Source: Heterohyrax brucei (taxonomy: Eukaryota; Chordata; Mammalia; Hyracoidea; Procaviidae). From it: DNA of 64,000 bases. The translations under genes were made by a program, and so were the position numbers. Below, in pieces: positions 30,150 through 49,285 of this stretch; position 1 is the first letter of the stretch; every line of letters starts with the position of its first letter. The stretch lies in the NCBI GenBank assembly GCA_028571685.1, contig CM053140.1:64052201-64116200 (forward strand). Reading direction: 5' to 3'. Below the pieces are notes generated by a model, which saw only the letters and a program-made list of their open reading frames with translations, had not been told where the DNA came from and did not search any database.

Positions 30150-31500
30150 AATATCTTTAATTTTTAAAAAACAAAACTCTGTATTTTCTTACTATCACAT
30201 CTATTTTTTGAAGTAGTAATTCCTTAATATAACCAAACATGTAATCAGTGTTTGAATTTCCTGATTGCGTTATTATTATTTTTCACAGCTGATTCGTTTG
30301 AATCAGGATCCAAATAAGCTCCACACATGATACTTGGTTTGCAGATCTCTCAGTCTTTTCAACCAAGATACTACCCTCCCCTCTCTTGTAAGGGGTTTAT
30401 TACAGAAACCAGGGTATCTGTCTGGCAGAATTTCCCACCTTCTGCATCTTGCTAACTGCATCCCTAAGAAATTGTTTAACATGTTCCTCTGTTCTTCACA
30501 CGTACTTCCTATAACCAAGGCAAGGGTACTTCATAGGTGCTTTTGTGTCTCTCTGCTCCTTGGAAACTCTACGGGGCAGTTCTGTCCCAGTGTCACTATG
30601 AGTCAGAAGCAACTTGACGGCAATGGTTTTACTTATTTATTTAATTGCATCACATCAGGAGATGTATAATGTCTTATTGTTTCCTTGTTTATGATGTTGA
30701 GACTGATCGATGGGTTCAATTTCGCCTAACTTAGCATGAGAAAGTTTTCCGTTAGTTTTTCACTTGGCAGTTTTAGCGGCGATTGATGATTGCTGACTAG
30801 ATTCATTACTTAATTAGAGATTGCAGAATGGTGCTGTTCTGTCATTCCTTCTGCATTAGGTGGAGTTCTTTAATAAAGAACTTTCTTTCATCAAATATCT
30901 GCTTATAGTTCATAGCAGAAGACACGATAATGCTTGCTTCTTTTTCTATTTTTCTAAATCAAGTGTTCAGAAGAATGGTTCCTTGTGAAGCTCCAGAGGT
31001 GACCAGTGAGTTTTTTGAAAGAATAATCAGGAACTCACCAACCTAAATGTATTAACTGTGTTAATTGTGTTTCTATTCATTGCCATTACTACACTTACTA
31101 GTGCTTAAATTGTTCCATTTTTAGCTATCTTCAGTTAGCTCTTGAGTCCCTTTGACACGCCCCCAGTCATCTTTGGCTGCTTCTGCGCTTTTTGGAGTGA
31201 CAAGCTGTTCCATGTTTGTCTTGTCCATTTCCTACCTCAGACTTAGAATCAACCTCTTCTCCAAAGGATCTTGGTTCCTTTTAATGGAGAATGGATTTAG
31301 AGACCACAGTCTGGGAGCTAAGGGTACTACTCACTGCCACTGAGCTGGTCACTAATGCTGGACATTTTCAGTGGACAGATACAGAAAAACTTTTAAAATT
31401 GATACTACATTATAAGTTCATATTGATATCACCAATCCAAATTTAGGTTTAGGGTTTCACCTTAACTTCTTTTACACTGTATCTCTTTTATGATGAATAT
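30150..31500 (-). repeat. Old L1 (L1M-like) 3'UTR, with AfroSINE tail inserted
   Basis: Minus-strand L1M-like 3' sequence: 'tttgaatcaggatccaaata', 'ggcagaatttcccaccttct', 'ttgtttaacatgttcctctg'. A partial plus-strand AfroSINE lies at about 30557-30640 ('ctccttggaaactctacggg'). Confidence 0.6.
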
Positions 31501-31617
31501 CTTGTTTCTTAATGATATCAAATTTATTTTTATTTGTTTCGTCCATATAATATTTTTATACACCCCCATGACACGTGTGTGTGTCTCTCTCTCTCTCTCA
31601 TCTCTACCTCTAGATAC

Positions 31618-31778
31618 AAAAAAAGCCACTGCTGTCGAGTCGATTTGACTCATAGTCACCCTAGAGATCAGAGAAGAACTGCGTCATAGAGTTTCCAAAG
31701 AGCACCTGGCAGATTTGAACTGCCAGACCTTTTGGTTAGCAGACGTAGCACTTAACCCACTATGCCACCAGGGTTTCC
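31618..31778 (-). mobile_element. AfroSINE
   Basis: A nearly complete minus-strand copy from 'gccactgctgtcgagtcgat' to 'ccaccagggtttcc'. A second, much more decayed AfroSINE-like stretch may follow at about 31825-31955. Confidence 0.88.
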
Positions 31779-31999
31779 TCATACAGAGATCTAGATATAC
31801 ACATACACACATGACATATAAATAGAGCCTGTGTGGTACAAACGATTTGTAATCAGCTGCTAACCCACTCACTGGCTCCATGGAAGAAAGGCCTGATGAA
31901 CTGCTACTCTGTAACAGACTGGGTCTCAGTGAGTTGAGGGCTGACTTGACAGCAGCCAGCTACAGCAATAGGAATACACATTCCAATGTAATATTTTCA

Positions 32000-35555
<3,556 letters not shown>

Positions 35556-35857
35556 TTTGGCTACATTTTTGTTTTTAATTTTTCAGTTTTCTTCATTGTC
35601 CTTTTAAGTGAAAGTTTACAACTTCAGTTTTTCACACAAAAATTTACATACACCTTGCCACCACATGCCTCTAGCTACTCTCTCTACACTGTGACAGCAT
35701 ACTCCTCCACTCCACCCCATATTTCCCATGTCCATTTAGTCAGCTCCTGTCCCCCTCTGTCTTCTCATCTCACTTCTGGACAGAAGCTGCCCAGTTAGTC
35801 TCCTATATCTACTCAAGCCAACAAGCACCCTCTTTGCCAGTATCATTTTATGAGTCT

Positions 35858-36010
35858 TGGAAACCCTGGTGGCATAGTGGCTAAGTGCTACAGCTAACTA
35901 ACCAAAGGTTCAGCAGTTTGAATCTGCCAGGCACTCCTTGAAACACTATGGGGCAGTCCTACCTGTCCTATAGGGCTGCTGTGAGTCAGAATTGACCCAA
36001 CAACAGTGGA
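35858..36010 (+). mobile_element. AfroSINE inside the L1 3'UTR
   Basis: It runs from 'ttggaaaccctggtggcat' through 'ctgtcctatagggctgctg' to 'gaattgacccaacaacagtg'. L1 3'UTR sequence continues on both sides. Confidence 0.88.
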
Positions 36011-37036
36011 TCTTTTACCAGTTCAATCTTTGTCTGAGGAGTTGGCTTCCAGAATGGTTTCAGTTCTGGGCTAGCAGAGAGTCAGAAGGTCATGTTCTCT
36101 GGGGATGCTTCAGCCTGTCAGACTATTGTGTCTGGTCTTTTTACTAGAGTCCAAGTTCTGTACCCCACATTCCTCCCACTTCATCAAGGACTCTTTGTTG
36201 AGTTCCCTATCAGGGCAGTCCTTGGTGCTGGCTGGGCACCATCTTGTTCTTCTGGAGTCGTGTTGATGTAATCTCTGGTATATGTGGCCCTTTATGTCAC
36301 TTGGGTTCAACCTTTCCTTTGTATCTTTGATGTTCTTCTTTCTCCTTTGTTCCAGATTGGCTGAAACCAATGGATGCTTCTTAGATGGCTACCTGCTAGC
36401 TTTTAAGACCCCAGAAGCCACTAACCAAGGAGGGATGCAGAACATTTTAATAGGTTTTGTTATGCCAATTGATCCAGATGTCCCCCGAAACCATGGTCTC
36501 TAGGCCCCTGAACCTGCTACTCTGTCCATCAAAGTATTTGGTTTTATTTAGAACACTTTCTAAGCTTTGATTTTAGTCCACTTGGGCTGCCTTCTCCTCC
36601 ACTGTATATCGTCTCTCCCTTGTCAATTATCTACTTAGTGAACACCTCTCTCCCTTCTGCCCCTCCTCAAAACCATCGAATAATGCTTTTTCTGTGTTTA
36701 AACCTATTCTTAACAATAACAACAACAACAACAAACCCACTGCCACTGAGTCAATCACATATTCTTAATTCCTTATAATAGTGGTCTCATACAATATTTG
36801 ACCTTTTGCAGTTGACTAATTTCATTAAACATGCTTCCAGATTCTTCCATGTTATGAGATGTTTCCCAAATTCATCATTCTTTATTACTGCATAGTATTC
36901 CATTATGTGAATATACCAGCTTGTTTATCTACTTTTCCTCTGATGGACACCTAGATGGATTCTATCTTTTTGCTATTGTGAACAGCTGCTGTGAAGAACA
37001 TTGGTATGCATGTATCTATTTGTGCGGCAGCTCTTT

Positions 37037-38330
<1,294 letters not shown>

Positions 38331-39056
38331 TATTCCCAGAAGTGGGGTTCCTAGATCGTATGGTATTTCTACTTCTAGTTTTTTAAGAAAACACCAAATT
38401 GATTTCCAATGCTTGTACCATTTTACAATCCTACCAGCAGTGCACAAGTATTCTAGTCTTTCCACATCTTCTCCAACATCTATTATTTTGTGTTTTTTAG
38501 GTTAATGCCAGTCTTGTTGAGGTGAAATGATATCTCACGGTAGTTTTAACTTGCATTTCTCTAATGTCTAATGCATCTGTTAGCTTCCTGAAATATCTTC
38601 TTTGGTCAAGTGGGTATCCATATCCTTTGCCCATTTTTAAGCTGGATTATTTGCTTTTTGTTGTTGAGTATTTTGGCGCTTGGCTGTTGAGTATGTTGTA
38701 TGTTTTGGAGATTAGATGCTGATCAGACTTGTCATAGAAAATGTTTTTTTCCCCCTAGTCTGTAGGCTGTTTTCTGGCTCTTTTGGTGAAGTCTTTGAAG
38801 TGTTTGATTTTTAGGAGTTTCCAGTTATCTATTTTACCTTCTGGTGTTTGTGCATTGTTAGTAATATTGTAATGTTTTGTAGTCTGTTTAAGTCATGTAT
38901 TAGGGTTCCCAGTGTTGTCCCTATTTTTTCTTCCATGATCTTTATTTCTTTTTAGGTATATTTAGGTCTCTGAACCACTGTGAGTTAGTTTTTGTGCATG
39001 GTATGAGATATGGGTCTTGTTTCTTTTTTTTTTTGGCAGATGGATATCCAGCTATG

Positions 39057-40635
39057 CTGAAGATGGAAGGAAGACACAGAGTCACTATACCAGGAAGTGC
39101 TGGTCAATGTTCAGCCATTTAAAGAGGTAGCACGTAGCACATGATCAAGAACTGATGGTACTGAAGGAAGAAGCTGAAGCTGCACTGAGGCACTGTCAAA
39201 ACACAAGACTCCAGGAACTCATGAAATACCAACTGAGATACTTCAACAAAGAGATGTGGCACTGGAAGTGCCCACTCATGTGTGCCAAGAAACTTGGAGG
39301 ACAGCTACCTGGCCAGCTGACTGGAAGAAATCCATATTTATGCATATTCCAAAGAAAGGTGATCCAACTGAATGTGGAAATTACTGAACAATGTCATTAG
39401 TACCACATGCAAGTAAAATTTTGCTCTCTATCATTCAAAAGTAACTGCAACAGTATATTGACAATGAACTGCTGGAAATTCAAGATGGATTCAGAAGAGG
39501 ATGTGGAACCAGGGATATCATTGCTGATGTCAGATGGATCTTGGCTGAAAGCAGAGAATACCAGATAGATGTTTACCTGTGTTTCATTGACTATGCAAAA
39601 GCATTTGACTATGTAGAGCATAACAAATTGTGGCTAACACTCTGTAAAATGGGAATTCCAGAGCACTTAATTGTACTCTTAAGGAATTTGTATATGGATC
39701 AAGACACAGTTGTGTGAACTGAACAAGGGGCCACTGCATGGTTTAAAGTCAGGGAAGGTGTGCATCAGGGTTGTATCCTTTCACCATAACTTTTCATTCT
39801 GTATGCTGACAAATAATCTGAGAAGCTGGATTACACGAAAAAGAACAAAGCATCCAGATTGGAGGATGACTCATTAACAACGTGCATTATGCAGATGACA
39901 CCACCCTACTTGCCGGAAGTGAAGAAGATCTGAAACAATTACTAATGAAGATCAAGGACCACAGCCTTCAGTACGGATTGAACCTCAACATCAAGAAAAC
40001 AAAAATCCTCACAACTGGACCATTTAGCAAAACAGTCATAAATGAAGAAAGGATTGAGATTGCCAGGGATTTCATTTTACTTGGATCCACAATTAATGCC
40101 CACGGAGCCAGCAGTCAAGAAATCAAAAGAAGCATTTCACTGGGAAAATCTGCTACAAAGGATCTCTTTAAAGTACCGAAAAGTAAACATGTCACTGTGA
40201 AGACTAAAGTGTGCTTGACCCAAGCCATGGTATTTTCAACTGTGTGGTATACATGTGAAAGCTGGACAATGAACAAAGAAGACTGAAGAAGAATTGCTGC
40301 ATTTGAATTGTGGTGTTGGAGAAGAATGTTGACTGTCCCATGGACCACAAGAACCAACAGGTCTTTTCTGGAAGAAGTACAACCGCAGTGCTCCTTGAAA
40401 AACAAGATGGCAGGACTGCATCTTACTTACTTTGGCCATGTTGTTGGGGGTATCAGTCCCTAGAGAAGGACATCATGCTTCACAGAGTAGAGAGTCAGCA
40501 AAAAAGAGGAAGACCCTCAATGGGATGGTTTGACACAGTGGCCACAACAATGGACTTAAACATGAAAATGATTGTGGACATGGCATGTCACTGGGCAGTG
40601 TTTCGTTCTGTTGTTCGAGTCACCTAACAACAACG
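39057..40635 (+). mobile_element. RTE/BovB-type LINE, 5'-truncated, 13-bp TSD
   Basis: A plus-strand RTE clade LINE of 1.58 kb lacking the endonuclease part. It is flanked by near-identical 13-mers ('atatccagctatg' at 39044-39056, 'acattcagctatg' at 40636-40648), and the host L1 continues on both sides. Its 3' end is 'cacctaacaacaacg', an AAC-type tail and not poly(A), as is usual for RTE elements. Confidence 0.85.
39380..40620 (+). pseudogene. RTE reverse transcriptase remnant
   Basis: RT motifs in order: DGFRRGCGTRDII at about 39490, CFIDYAKAFDYVEHNKLW at about 39580, GVHQGCILSP-like at about 39760, and HYADDTTLLAGSEEDLKQLL at about 39885. The catalytic YADD box is intact. A 134-residue open stretch (39882-40286) covers the palm and thumb side up to WYTCESWTMNKED. 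Frameshifts and stops (for example near 39716 and 39786) break the rest. Not functional. Confidence 0.82.
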
Positions 40636-40945
40636 ACATTCAGCTATGTCAGTACTATCAGTTAAAGAGACTGTCTTTTCCCCAGTTCATGGCCTTTGCA
40701 CCTTTGTCAAGTATCAGCTGCTCACAGGTGGATGATATTATATTTGAATTCTCAATTCTGTTCCACTGGTGTACAGTCTGCTTTTTTTCGAGTACCAGGC
40801 TCTTTTTACCACTGTGGCAGTACAATAGGTTCTAAAGTCTGGTAGTGTAAAGTCTCCCACTTTGCTATTTTTCTTCAGTAATGCTTTGTCTCTGGGGCTT
40901 CTTCCTTTTCTGTATGAAGTTGGAGATTTGATTCTCCATCTCGTT

Positions 40946-41152
40946 AAAAAATGTCATTAGATGAGTGAGTAGGTCCAGACCTATATGAAAAGGTCATGGA
41001 AAGTTCTGAACAAAAGAGGAAGCTTGCTGTCATGTGGGGGCGGGGGGGAGGCTGCAGCTAGAATAGAAGAGAGGTGAAAGTTTTGGGTCAGCATTATATA
41101 GATTGTAAAATTATTCTTAATTCACAATAAAAAAAGAAGAAAAAATGTCATT
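40946..41152 (+). mobile_element. 181-bp retrocopy of unknown transcript with 13-bp TSD
   Basis: 'aaaaaatgtcatt' occurs at 40946-40958 and 41140-41152. The insert 40959-41139 is not L1, contains a G-rich run ('gggggcgggggggaggct') and ends with 'cacaataaaaaaagaag', an AATAAA signal plus short A tail. The target reads tt|aaaa. This is the structure of an L1-mediated 5'-truncated retrocopy of an mRNA or other RNA. I cannot identify the parent transcript. Confidence 0.8.
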
Positions 41153-44100
41153 GGAATTTTTATTGGCATTGCACTGTTATCTTCAGATCATTTTAGGTAG
41201 AAAAGACATTTTCACAATGTTGACTCTTCCTGTCCATGAGCAAGGTAGGTTTCTCTACTTACGTAGCTCTCTTTTGGTCTCCTGCAGTCGTGTCTTGTAG
41301 TTTTCTTTGTATACGACTTTTACATCTCTGGTTAGATTTATCCCTAAATATTTTATCTTCTTGGGGGACATTCCAAATGGTATTGATTCAGTGATTTTCT
41401 CTTTGGCATTGTCTTTGTTGGTGTAGAGAAATCCAACTGATTTTTGTATGCTTATCTTATATCCCGACACTTTGCTGAACTCTTCTATTAGTTCCAGTAG
41501 TTTAATTTCTGGATTCTTAGGGTTTTCTGAATATAAAACTATATTATCTGGAAACAGAGATACTTTTATTACTTCCTTAGCAGTCTGGATGTCCTTTCTT
41601 TGTCTAGCCTGCTCGCTCTGGCTAGAACCTCCAGCACCAAGTTGAATAAAAGTGGTGACGAAGGGAATCCTTGTTTGGTTTCTGGTATCAAAGGGAGTGT
41701 TTTCAGACTCTTCCCACTGAGCAGAGAGTTGGCTTTGTACTGATGCCCTTTATATGTTGAAGAATTTCCTTTCTATTCCTCTTTTGCTGAGAGTTTTTAA
41801 CATGAATGGGTGCTGGACTTTGTCAAATGCCTTTTCTGCATTAACTGATAAAACCAAGTGGTTCTTGTCTTTTGTTTTATTTATATGGTTGATTACATTG
41901 ATTGTTTTTCTAATGTTGAACCATCCTTGCATACTTGGTATGAATTCCACTTGGCTATAGGTGAATTGTTTTTGATATGTTGTTCAATTCTTTTGGCCAG
42001 AATTTTGTTGAAGATTTTTGCATCTAAGCTCATGAGAGGTATTGGTCTGCAATTTTCCTTTATTTACCTGGTTTTCGTATCAGGGTTATAAATGCTGGTT
42101 TCATAGTTTGGGAGTATTCTATCCTTTTCTATGCTATGAAATACCTTTAGTATTAGTAATGTTAACTCTTCTCTGAAAGTTTGGTAATATTCTCCAGTAA
42201 AGCTATCCAGGCTAGGTTTTTTTTTTTTTTTTCCTTTTTTAGTTTTTGAATTACCTTTTCAATCTCTTCTTTTGTTATGGTTTATTTAGTTGTTTTATCT
42301 CTGTGTTACCTTGGGTAGGTGATGTGTTTCCAGAAATTTTTCCATTTCCTCTAAGTTTTTAAACTTGCTAAAGTACAGTATTTCATAGCATTCTGTTACG
42401 AGTTTTTAAAAATTTCAGTTGAGTCTGTTGTGATCTTGTCCATCTCATTTCTTATTCAGGTTATTTGCTTCCTCTCCTGTTTTTCTTTTGTCAGTTTGAT
42501 CAAAGGTTTATTGGTTTTGTTGATCTTTTCAAAGAATCAGATTTCAATCATTCAGATTCAATCAGATTTTCAATCATTTTCCTATTTTCTAATTCATTTA
42601 ATTTTGCTTTAATTTTCATTATTTGCTTTCTTCTGGTGCCTTAGGAGTTCTTTTGCTGCTCTCTTTCTACTTGCTTGAGTTGTAGGGTTAGTACTTTGAT
42701 TTGAGCCCTTTCTTCTTTTTGGATGTGTGCATTTATTGAAATAAAGTGACCTCTAAGGACTGCTTTTGCTGTGTCCTAAAGGTCTGGTAGAATGTGCTTT
42801 CATTCTCATTTTTTTCTTTGAATGTCTGGTATTCCATTCTTGAGTTCTTCTATAATCCAGTAGTTTCTGAGCAAAATGTTGTTCAATTTTCATGTGTGTA
42901 ATTTTTTTCCCTTGCTTTTTCAGTTATTGAATTCCAGTTTTATAGTTTTATGGTCTGAAAAGATGCTCTGCAATATTTTTATGCTTTGGATTTTGTTAAG
43001 GCTTGCTTTAAGGCCTAATATGTGGTCTATTCTGGAGAATGTTCCATGTGCATTGGAAAAGAAAGTAACCTTGATTACTGTTGGGTGGAATGTTCTACAT
43101 ATGTCTATAAGGTCAAGTTGGTTGACTGTGGCATTTAGATCTTCTGTGTCTTTACTGAATGTTCTGGATGTTCTCTTTCTGGATGTTCTACCCTTCACTG
43201 AAAATGCCTTGCTGAAGTCTCTTACTACTATTGTGGAGCTGTCTATTTCTGTTTCCAATGCTGTTAGAGTTTGTATGGTGGACTTAGGAGCTCTATCATT
43301 GGGTGCATAAATATTTAATATTTGTGTACTCCTGGTGTATTGACCTTACAATCATTGTATAGTCTCCTTCCTTGTCCACTGTGGTGGATTTTACTTAAAA
43401 GTCTATTTTATCAGAAATTAATATGCCACTCTTGCTCTTTCTTGAAAGTAATTTCCTTCATATATTTTTTCCATTGTTTGACTTTTAGTTTTTATCTTTC
43501 AGTTTAAGGTATGTCTCTTGTAGGTAGCACAAAGATTTTTCATTTATTCTGCCACTTTCTGTCTCTTTATTGGTGCATTTAATTTAGCTGCATTCAGTAA
43601 AATTATTGACAGGTATGAATTTAGTACTGTCATTTTGATGCCTTCTTGTGTGTTGTTGACAGTTTAATTAATTTTCTGTGTTGTCTGTATTTGTGTTTTC
43701 TTTTCATTGTTGTTAGTTTTGTATTTGCTGACACTTCATATGTTTGTTTTTCACTGCCATGTGTGCGATTGTTAATGTCCTTTGTGATTACCTTAACATT
43801 TACCTCGTTTTTCTAAACTTTAACCAGTCGTTATTTGTAGCACCTTGACTTCCTCTCCACGTGAAACATCTGTGACTACATTTTTAGTCTCTCTTTTTTG
43901 TCATAATGTTATTATCTTTTACATACTGACATCTCTCCCTATTTTCAGAGTTTTAGCTTTCATTTATTTTTGTAATTTTCCTGTCAGGATTGATATCTGT
44001 TTGCTTTCTGCTGTGTTCCAGTCTTGGGTTGTTATATGATGTTACTGATTTTCTAACTGTAGGATTCTCTTTAGTATTTCTTGTAATATTGATTTGTTTT

Positions 44101-46059
44101 TTGAAAATTTCCTAAATTGTTGTTTATTTGGGCATGTCCTAATTTTATCATCATATTTTAAAGAAAATTTTGCAGTGTCCCAAAGGTTCTGGTACAATGT
44201 ATAATTTTTGGCTGGCAATTTTTTTCCTTAAAGGCTTTGTGTATGTTCATCCCACTGCCTTCTAGCCTGCATGGTTCCTGCTGAGCAGTCTGACCTTAGC
44301 CCTATTAACTCTCTTTCGTAGATTACATTTCATTTATTCCCTAGTCACTTTTAAAACTCTTTCCCTATAGTTTTGATAGGCTTGATTATAACATATCTTT
44401 GTCTTTCTTCTTGGGATATGCCTTCTGTGGAGTTCAATGAGCATCATTCATGATATCATAGAAGTTTTCTGTCAACAAAACTTTAACAATTCTCTCTGTG
44501 TTTTTTGTTACCCTTCCCCACCCTCATTCTGGTATGCCAGTTACTCATATATATAGTCCTGTTTACAGAGTCCCACAAAACTCTTAGTGTTTTTTTTCAT
44601 TTTTTAAAACACTTTTATCTGATTTTTCCTCAAATATGTTGATGTCAACTTCTTTGCCTTCAGTCTTACTAATTCTCCATTCTATTGCCTCAGTTCTGCT
44701 CCTTTGACTTTACATTGGGTTTTGCAATTCTGTAATTTTATTACTGATTTGCTGAATTTCTGATCACTGTCATTCAAGACTTTCAATTTGTCTTTATGTC
44801 CTGCTGCATTTTGCCTGATCTCCTTCCTGATTGCTTAAAGAGTTTTAAGTATTAAACTTTTGTATTCTACCTCTGATAATTTCAGGAAGTTCTTGTCATC
44901 TGGAAAACTTCTTGACTCTTTGTTTTGTGAGGTTTCTGAAGCCATCATGGTCTGCCTCTTAGGTGATTTGATATAGACTCTTGTCTCTCAGCCATCAGTA
45001 ATTTGTATTTATTTATGTTTGCTAACTGTGTTCTAACTTATTTTTATGTTTTGAAATGCCACAATAGGCTGGTCGTGTGAGCTACTTTGATTATTGGTGC
45101 TTCAGAAGTTCTAGTATTGTGTCAACAAGTGGGTAGAGTTATTACTAGGCATGTGGGCCCAGGTGTCCATTTACTTTTCTTGTATGTATTCAGCTCAAGT
45201 GCACAGTCAGCAAGCATTGTGGCACAGGTTCTCCCCTATGACTGGTGGAGGAACAGGCAGAAAAGTAGGGGGGCTGACAGCTACCTGTGACTGTCTGTAA
45301 GAAAGGCTTGTCCGTATTTCTCAATGTGAGCAGGTAGATAGCTTTTGCTGCAGGATAATGGGTGTGCTGGGTGCTATGTGCAGTGTTGCAAAGCTTCAAG
45401 TTCCGTGGACCCCTTATGCCTATGCCCAGGCAAAGGACCTCTTTCAGTGCTGAGTTACTAGCTTAAGAGAGCCAGTAGATTTTTTTTTTTTCCCATTTGT
45501 TAAACTGTTCCCTCTTCAAGTCTGGGAGAATGGCTCAGGGCATACATCAAGGGTCCTATTTCTGGTGCAGGTAGTGAATAATAATATGGAGCCTGGTGCA
45601 GTGCAGAGAAGGGAGGGATGTATTGGGAAAAGGGAGGTTTAGCTTGAAGGAAAGTTTCAGATCTACATAGGGCAGGTTAGAAGCAAGCCACTTAGCTTTT
45701 GATAATTGAATGTCACTTTTCAATGATTCTTGAGGTTTAAGTGGGTTCTCCACTGCTCATTTTTTCCTACTGAGGAAGATGGTCTCTGAACACCACCACT
45801 TTGCTCACCACAAAGCTGCTGCAGAGCCTCCTGTGGGATGCTGATTTCCACTGGGTCAGTCTGGCCAGTCCTAGGTACTTCTGGACATATTTTCCCCTTC
45901 CTGTTGCTCAGTCTGATTTCTCCACTTTCTCTCTGATGTTCAGGGCTCCTAGTATGTTATATATAATTGATTCTTCTTCTTTCTTTAAATCTTTGTTGTT
46001 ACAGGGATCACAGAAAGTGTCTGTCTACTCTGCTATCTTAGCCCTGTCTTGGCTAGGAT

Positions 46060-47740
46060 TTTTTTTTTATTTTATCTTCTGAAGTTTCCCAGGATGTAGC
46101 TTGTGAAACAGAAAGTACTGGGTCCTCTTGAAGGCAACCTTGAAGGTGAGTAGCTGAAATTTACACAGCGACTAGCTGACCTCAAGTAGAGTCAATGCTA
46201 TTGTAAGATAAGCCCAAGAATTGAGCTCTCCAATCCTGGGGGCTTGTTCTGACAATGGCTCCTGCTGTAGTGTTGAGGCATCTGTTTCAGTGATGAAGGG
46301 AGGCTGGGACAGAACACTATAGCACAGGGGCAGAGTAAACAGATGGTAACTCTTGACTCTTTAAGAGACATATCAGTAAGATGGTGATACTAGAGATGTA
46401 GGCAATGAACTTCCTGAAGTATCTCTCAAATGCCAAAAGCTCTGCATGTCCTCGAGGGCCTAGGGGCTTAAGACTCAGGATTTTTGTATGCATCTTTTAT
46501 TCCACTGATTGTACAGAATGAGGCTCAAAAATGTGACTGTGGTATTCTTGAATGTGTATTTTCTAATACTTGCAAAACATGGCTAGACGTAAGTTTCAGG
46601 AAGGGAGGCACTATGCCAATTTTATTCACTAGTTGTATATCAAGTGTTACCCCCTGTCTCCCACTTTTTCATATCCCATTTTCTTATCTAAGGCATTTAT
46701 GGTCATTCAGTCCTCAGCCTTAGCACATATATCTCTAATCTTACCTCAGAGGTCTCCAGAGAAAAGAAGTTATATGTTGGTATAGAACAGACTTTGCAAG
46801 AACTCTCTGGATTTCATGCAGTGGGCCGGGGGAACACTTGTGTAGTTGGCTTATATATCTAACCATTAGGAGACGCTGAAGGTTTTTTTCTAGTTTCTTT
46901 CTCCCTTACCCTGCACTTCTCCTTCTCACAGAGAATAAGGACCCCCAAACGATCAAATAACCGCCCAACATCCTAGAGAAGTGTCCAGAGGGAGGAGATT
47001 TATGCAAAGGGATTGTTCATGGAAGTGAAGACAGCAGTTGTATGCCTGGATCCCTTTCCTCTTTGGAATGTCTCTCCTTCCTGGAATTTACTCTGTAGAT
47101 AATTCAGGAGACATCAGTGTGCATGTCCCCTATCCTTTATGCCATCCTCCCCAAGTTACTTCTACCAGAAGTCCAAACAGAAAAAAAATTAGGAGAACAG
47201 TTAGCAGGATTTCTTCTGGTACAGTTAAAAGAGTCCTTGCTCATAAGTAGTCCTGCCTGGTTCAGAGATTAGACAGGAATGAGGGGTCAAAGTCTGGCTG
47301 GTAATATACAGTGATGTGTCTGGGACTGTAGCTCTCCAAAATCAGCCACAATGGCCTGTCCTTTGGAAATCTCTCACTTGTGGGGAGTTGTAACTAATAT
47401 CTGGTAGAGTTCAAACTCTGGCAGGGTTCTAAGTTCTGTGAATGTCAAGTGCAAGAATGAGGTACCAGTCATGCATCTTGTGAGATTTCACATCAAAGGA
47501 GAAGTTATCTGTGTTAGGGGAAAGCTGGGACCACCACCTCTAGAGGGGATCTGGAGTAAGCAGGGATAGGTCATGATTTAAATGCCAGTGTGGACCTGAG
47601 AAACAGCAAGTTACGTAAACAGCTGCCACTCTTGTGGGTGACGTACCATATGGGATCCTTCCTAGGGATAGGGAGACTTACCTCAAAGATAAAGGTGCAG
47701 GATGTTAATTTTTGGCTTGGTGGTTTCTCTCATTGGTGGG
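46060..47740 (-). other. CSMD2 intron, no recognised gene
   Basis: Mixed sequence without clear repeat boundaries. Several short open frames have no family resemblance or coding character. Confidence 0.5.
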
Positions 47741-48317
47741 TGTCTTAAGTTGGGTTCTCTATAGGATCAAGACCAACGAAGTGTGTATCTGTCTGTCTGT
47801 CTCTCTATCAATATTTATCTCAAGGACATGGCTTATGCAGTTTAGAAGCTAGAAAGACCCAAGTCCATGGGTCAGGAGTCTATCTGGGGGCTTCTGACTC
47901 ATGTAGCTGCAGGGGCTAATGAGCCTAATACCCACTGGCTCATGGACTGTGGAAGCTGACAAGTCCCAAGATTGGCAAGTAAGACAGCAGGCTGCTGGCT
48001 CACAAGCTATAGAGGCTGATAAATTCCAAGACTGGCAGGCAATCTGGCAAATCACTGGCTCAAGTCTCAAGAACAGGAGGTTAGATGATGAATATCAGAT
48101 GAGGGATCCAGAGCAAGCAAATGAATCCGGCCAAAACATTCATATATATATTGGATGCAGACCACACCCTTAAGGAAACTCCCCTTATAACTGGCAAATT
48201 TTACGACATCGCATTATGGAGATGATTATATAACTGCCAGATAACATCACTGCATTAACTGTCAAACCTGTCACTATGATGGCCCAGCCAGGGTGACACA
48301 CAACTTTAACCATCACA
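47741..48317 (-). mobile_element. Solo LTR (MaLR/ERV-L-like) with perfect 5-bp TSD
   Basis: TGTCTTAAGTTGGG at the left and AACCATCACA at the right give TG...CA ends. 'gtggg' flanks it at both 47736-47740 and 48318-48322. In the reverse direction it starts TGTGATGGTTAAAGTTG and 'tgggccatcatag' follows, a known LTR head. Length is 577 bp. No internal region is present, so it is a recombined solo LTR. Confidence 0.85.
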
Positions 48318-48322
48318 GTGGG

Positions 48323-49285
<963 letters not shown>

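Noticed and set aside
42876-43310. 144-residue plus-strand open frame
   Set aside because: It is the antisense shadow of the L1 endonuclease region on the minus strand.
47919-48173. Open frame with a repeated 'EADK..DWQ' pattern
   Set aside because: It lies wholly inside the solo LTR; the internal similarity comes from short repeats in the LTR, not from a gene.
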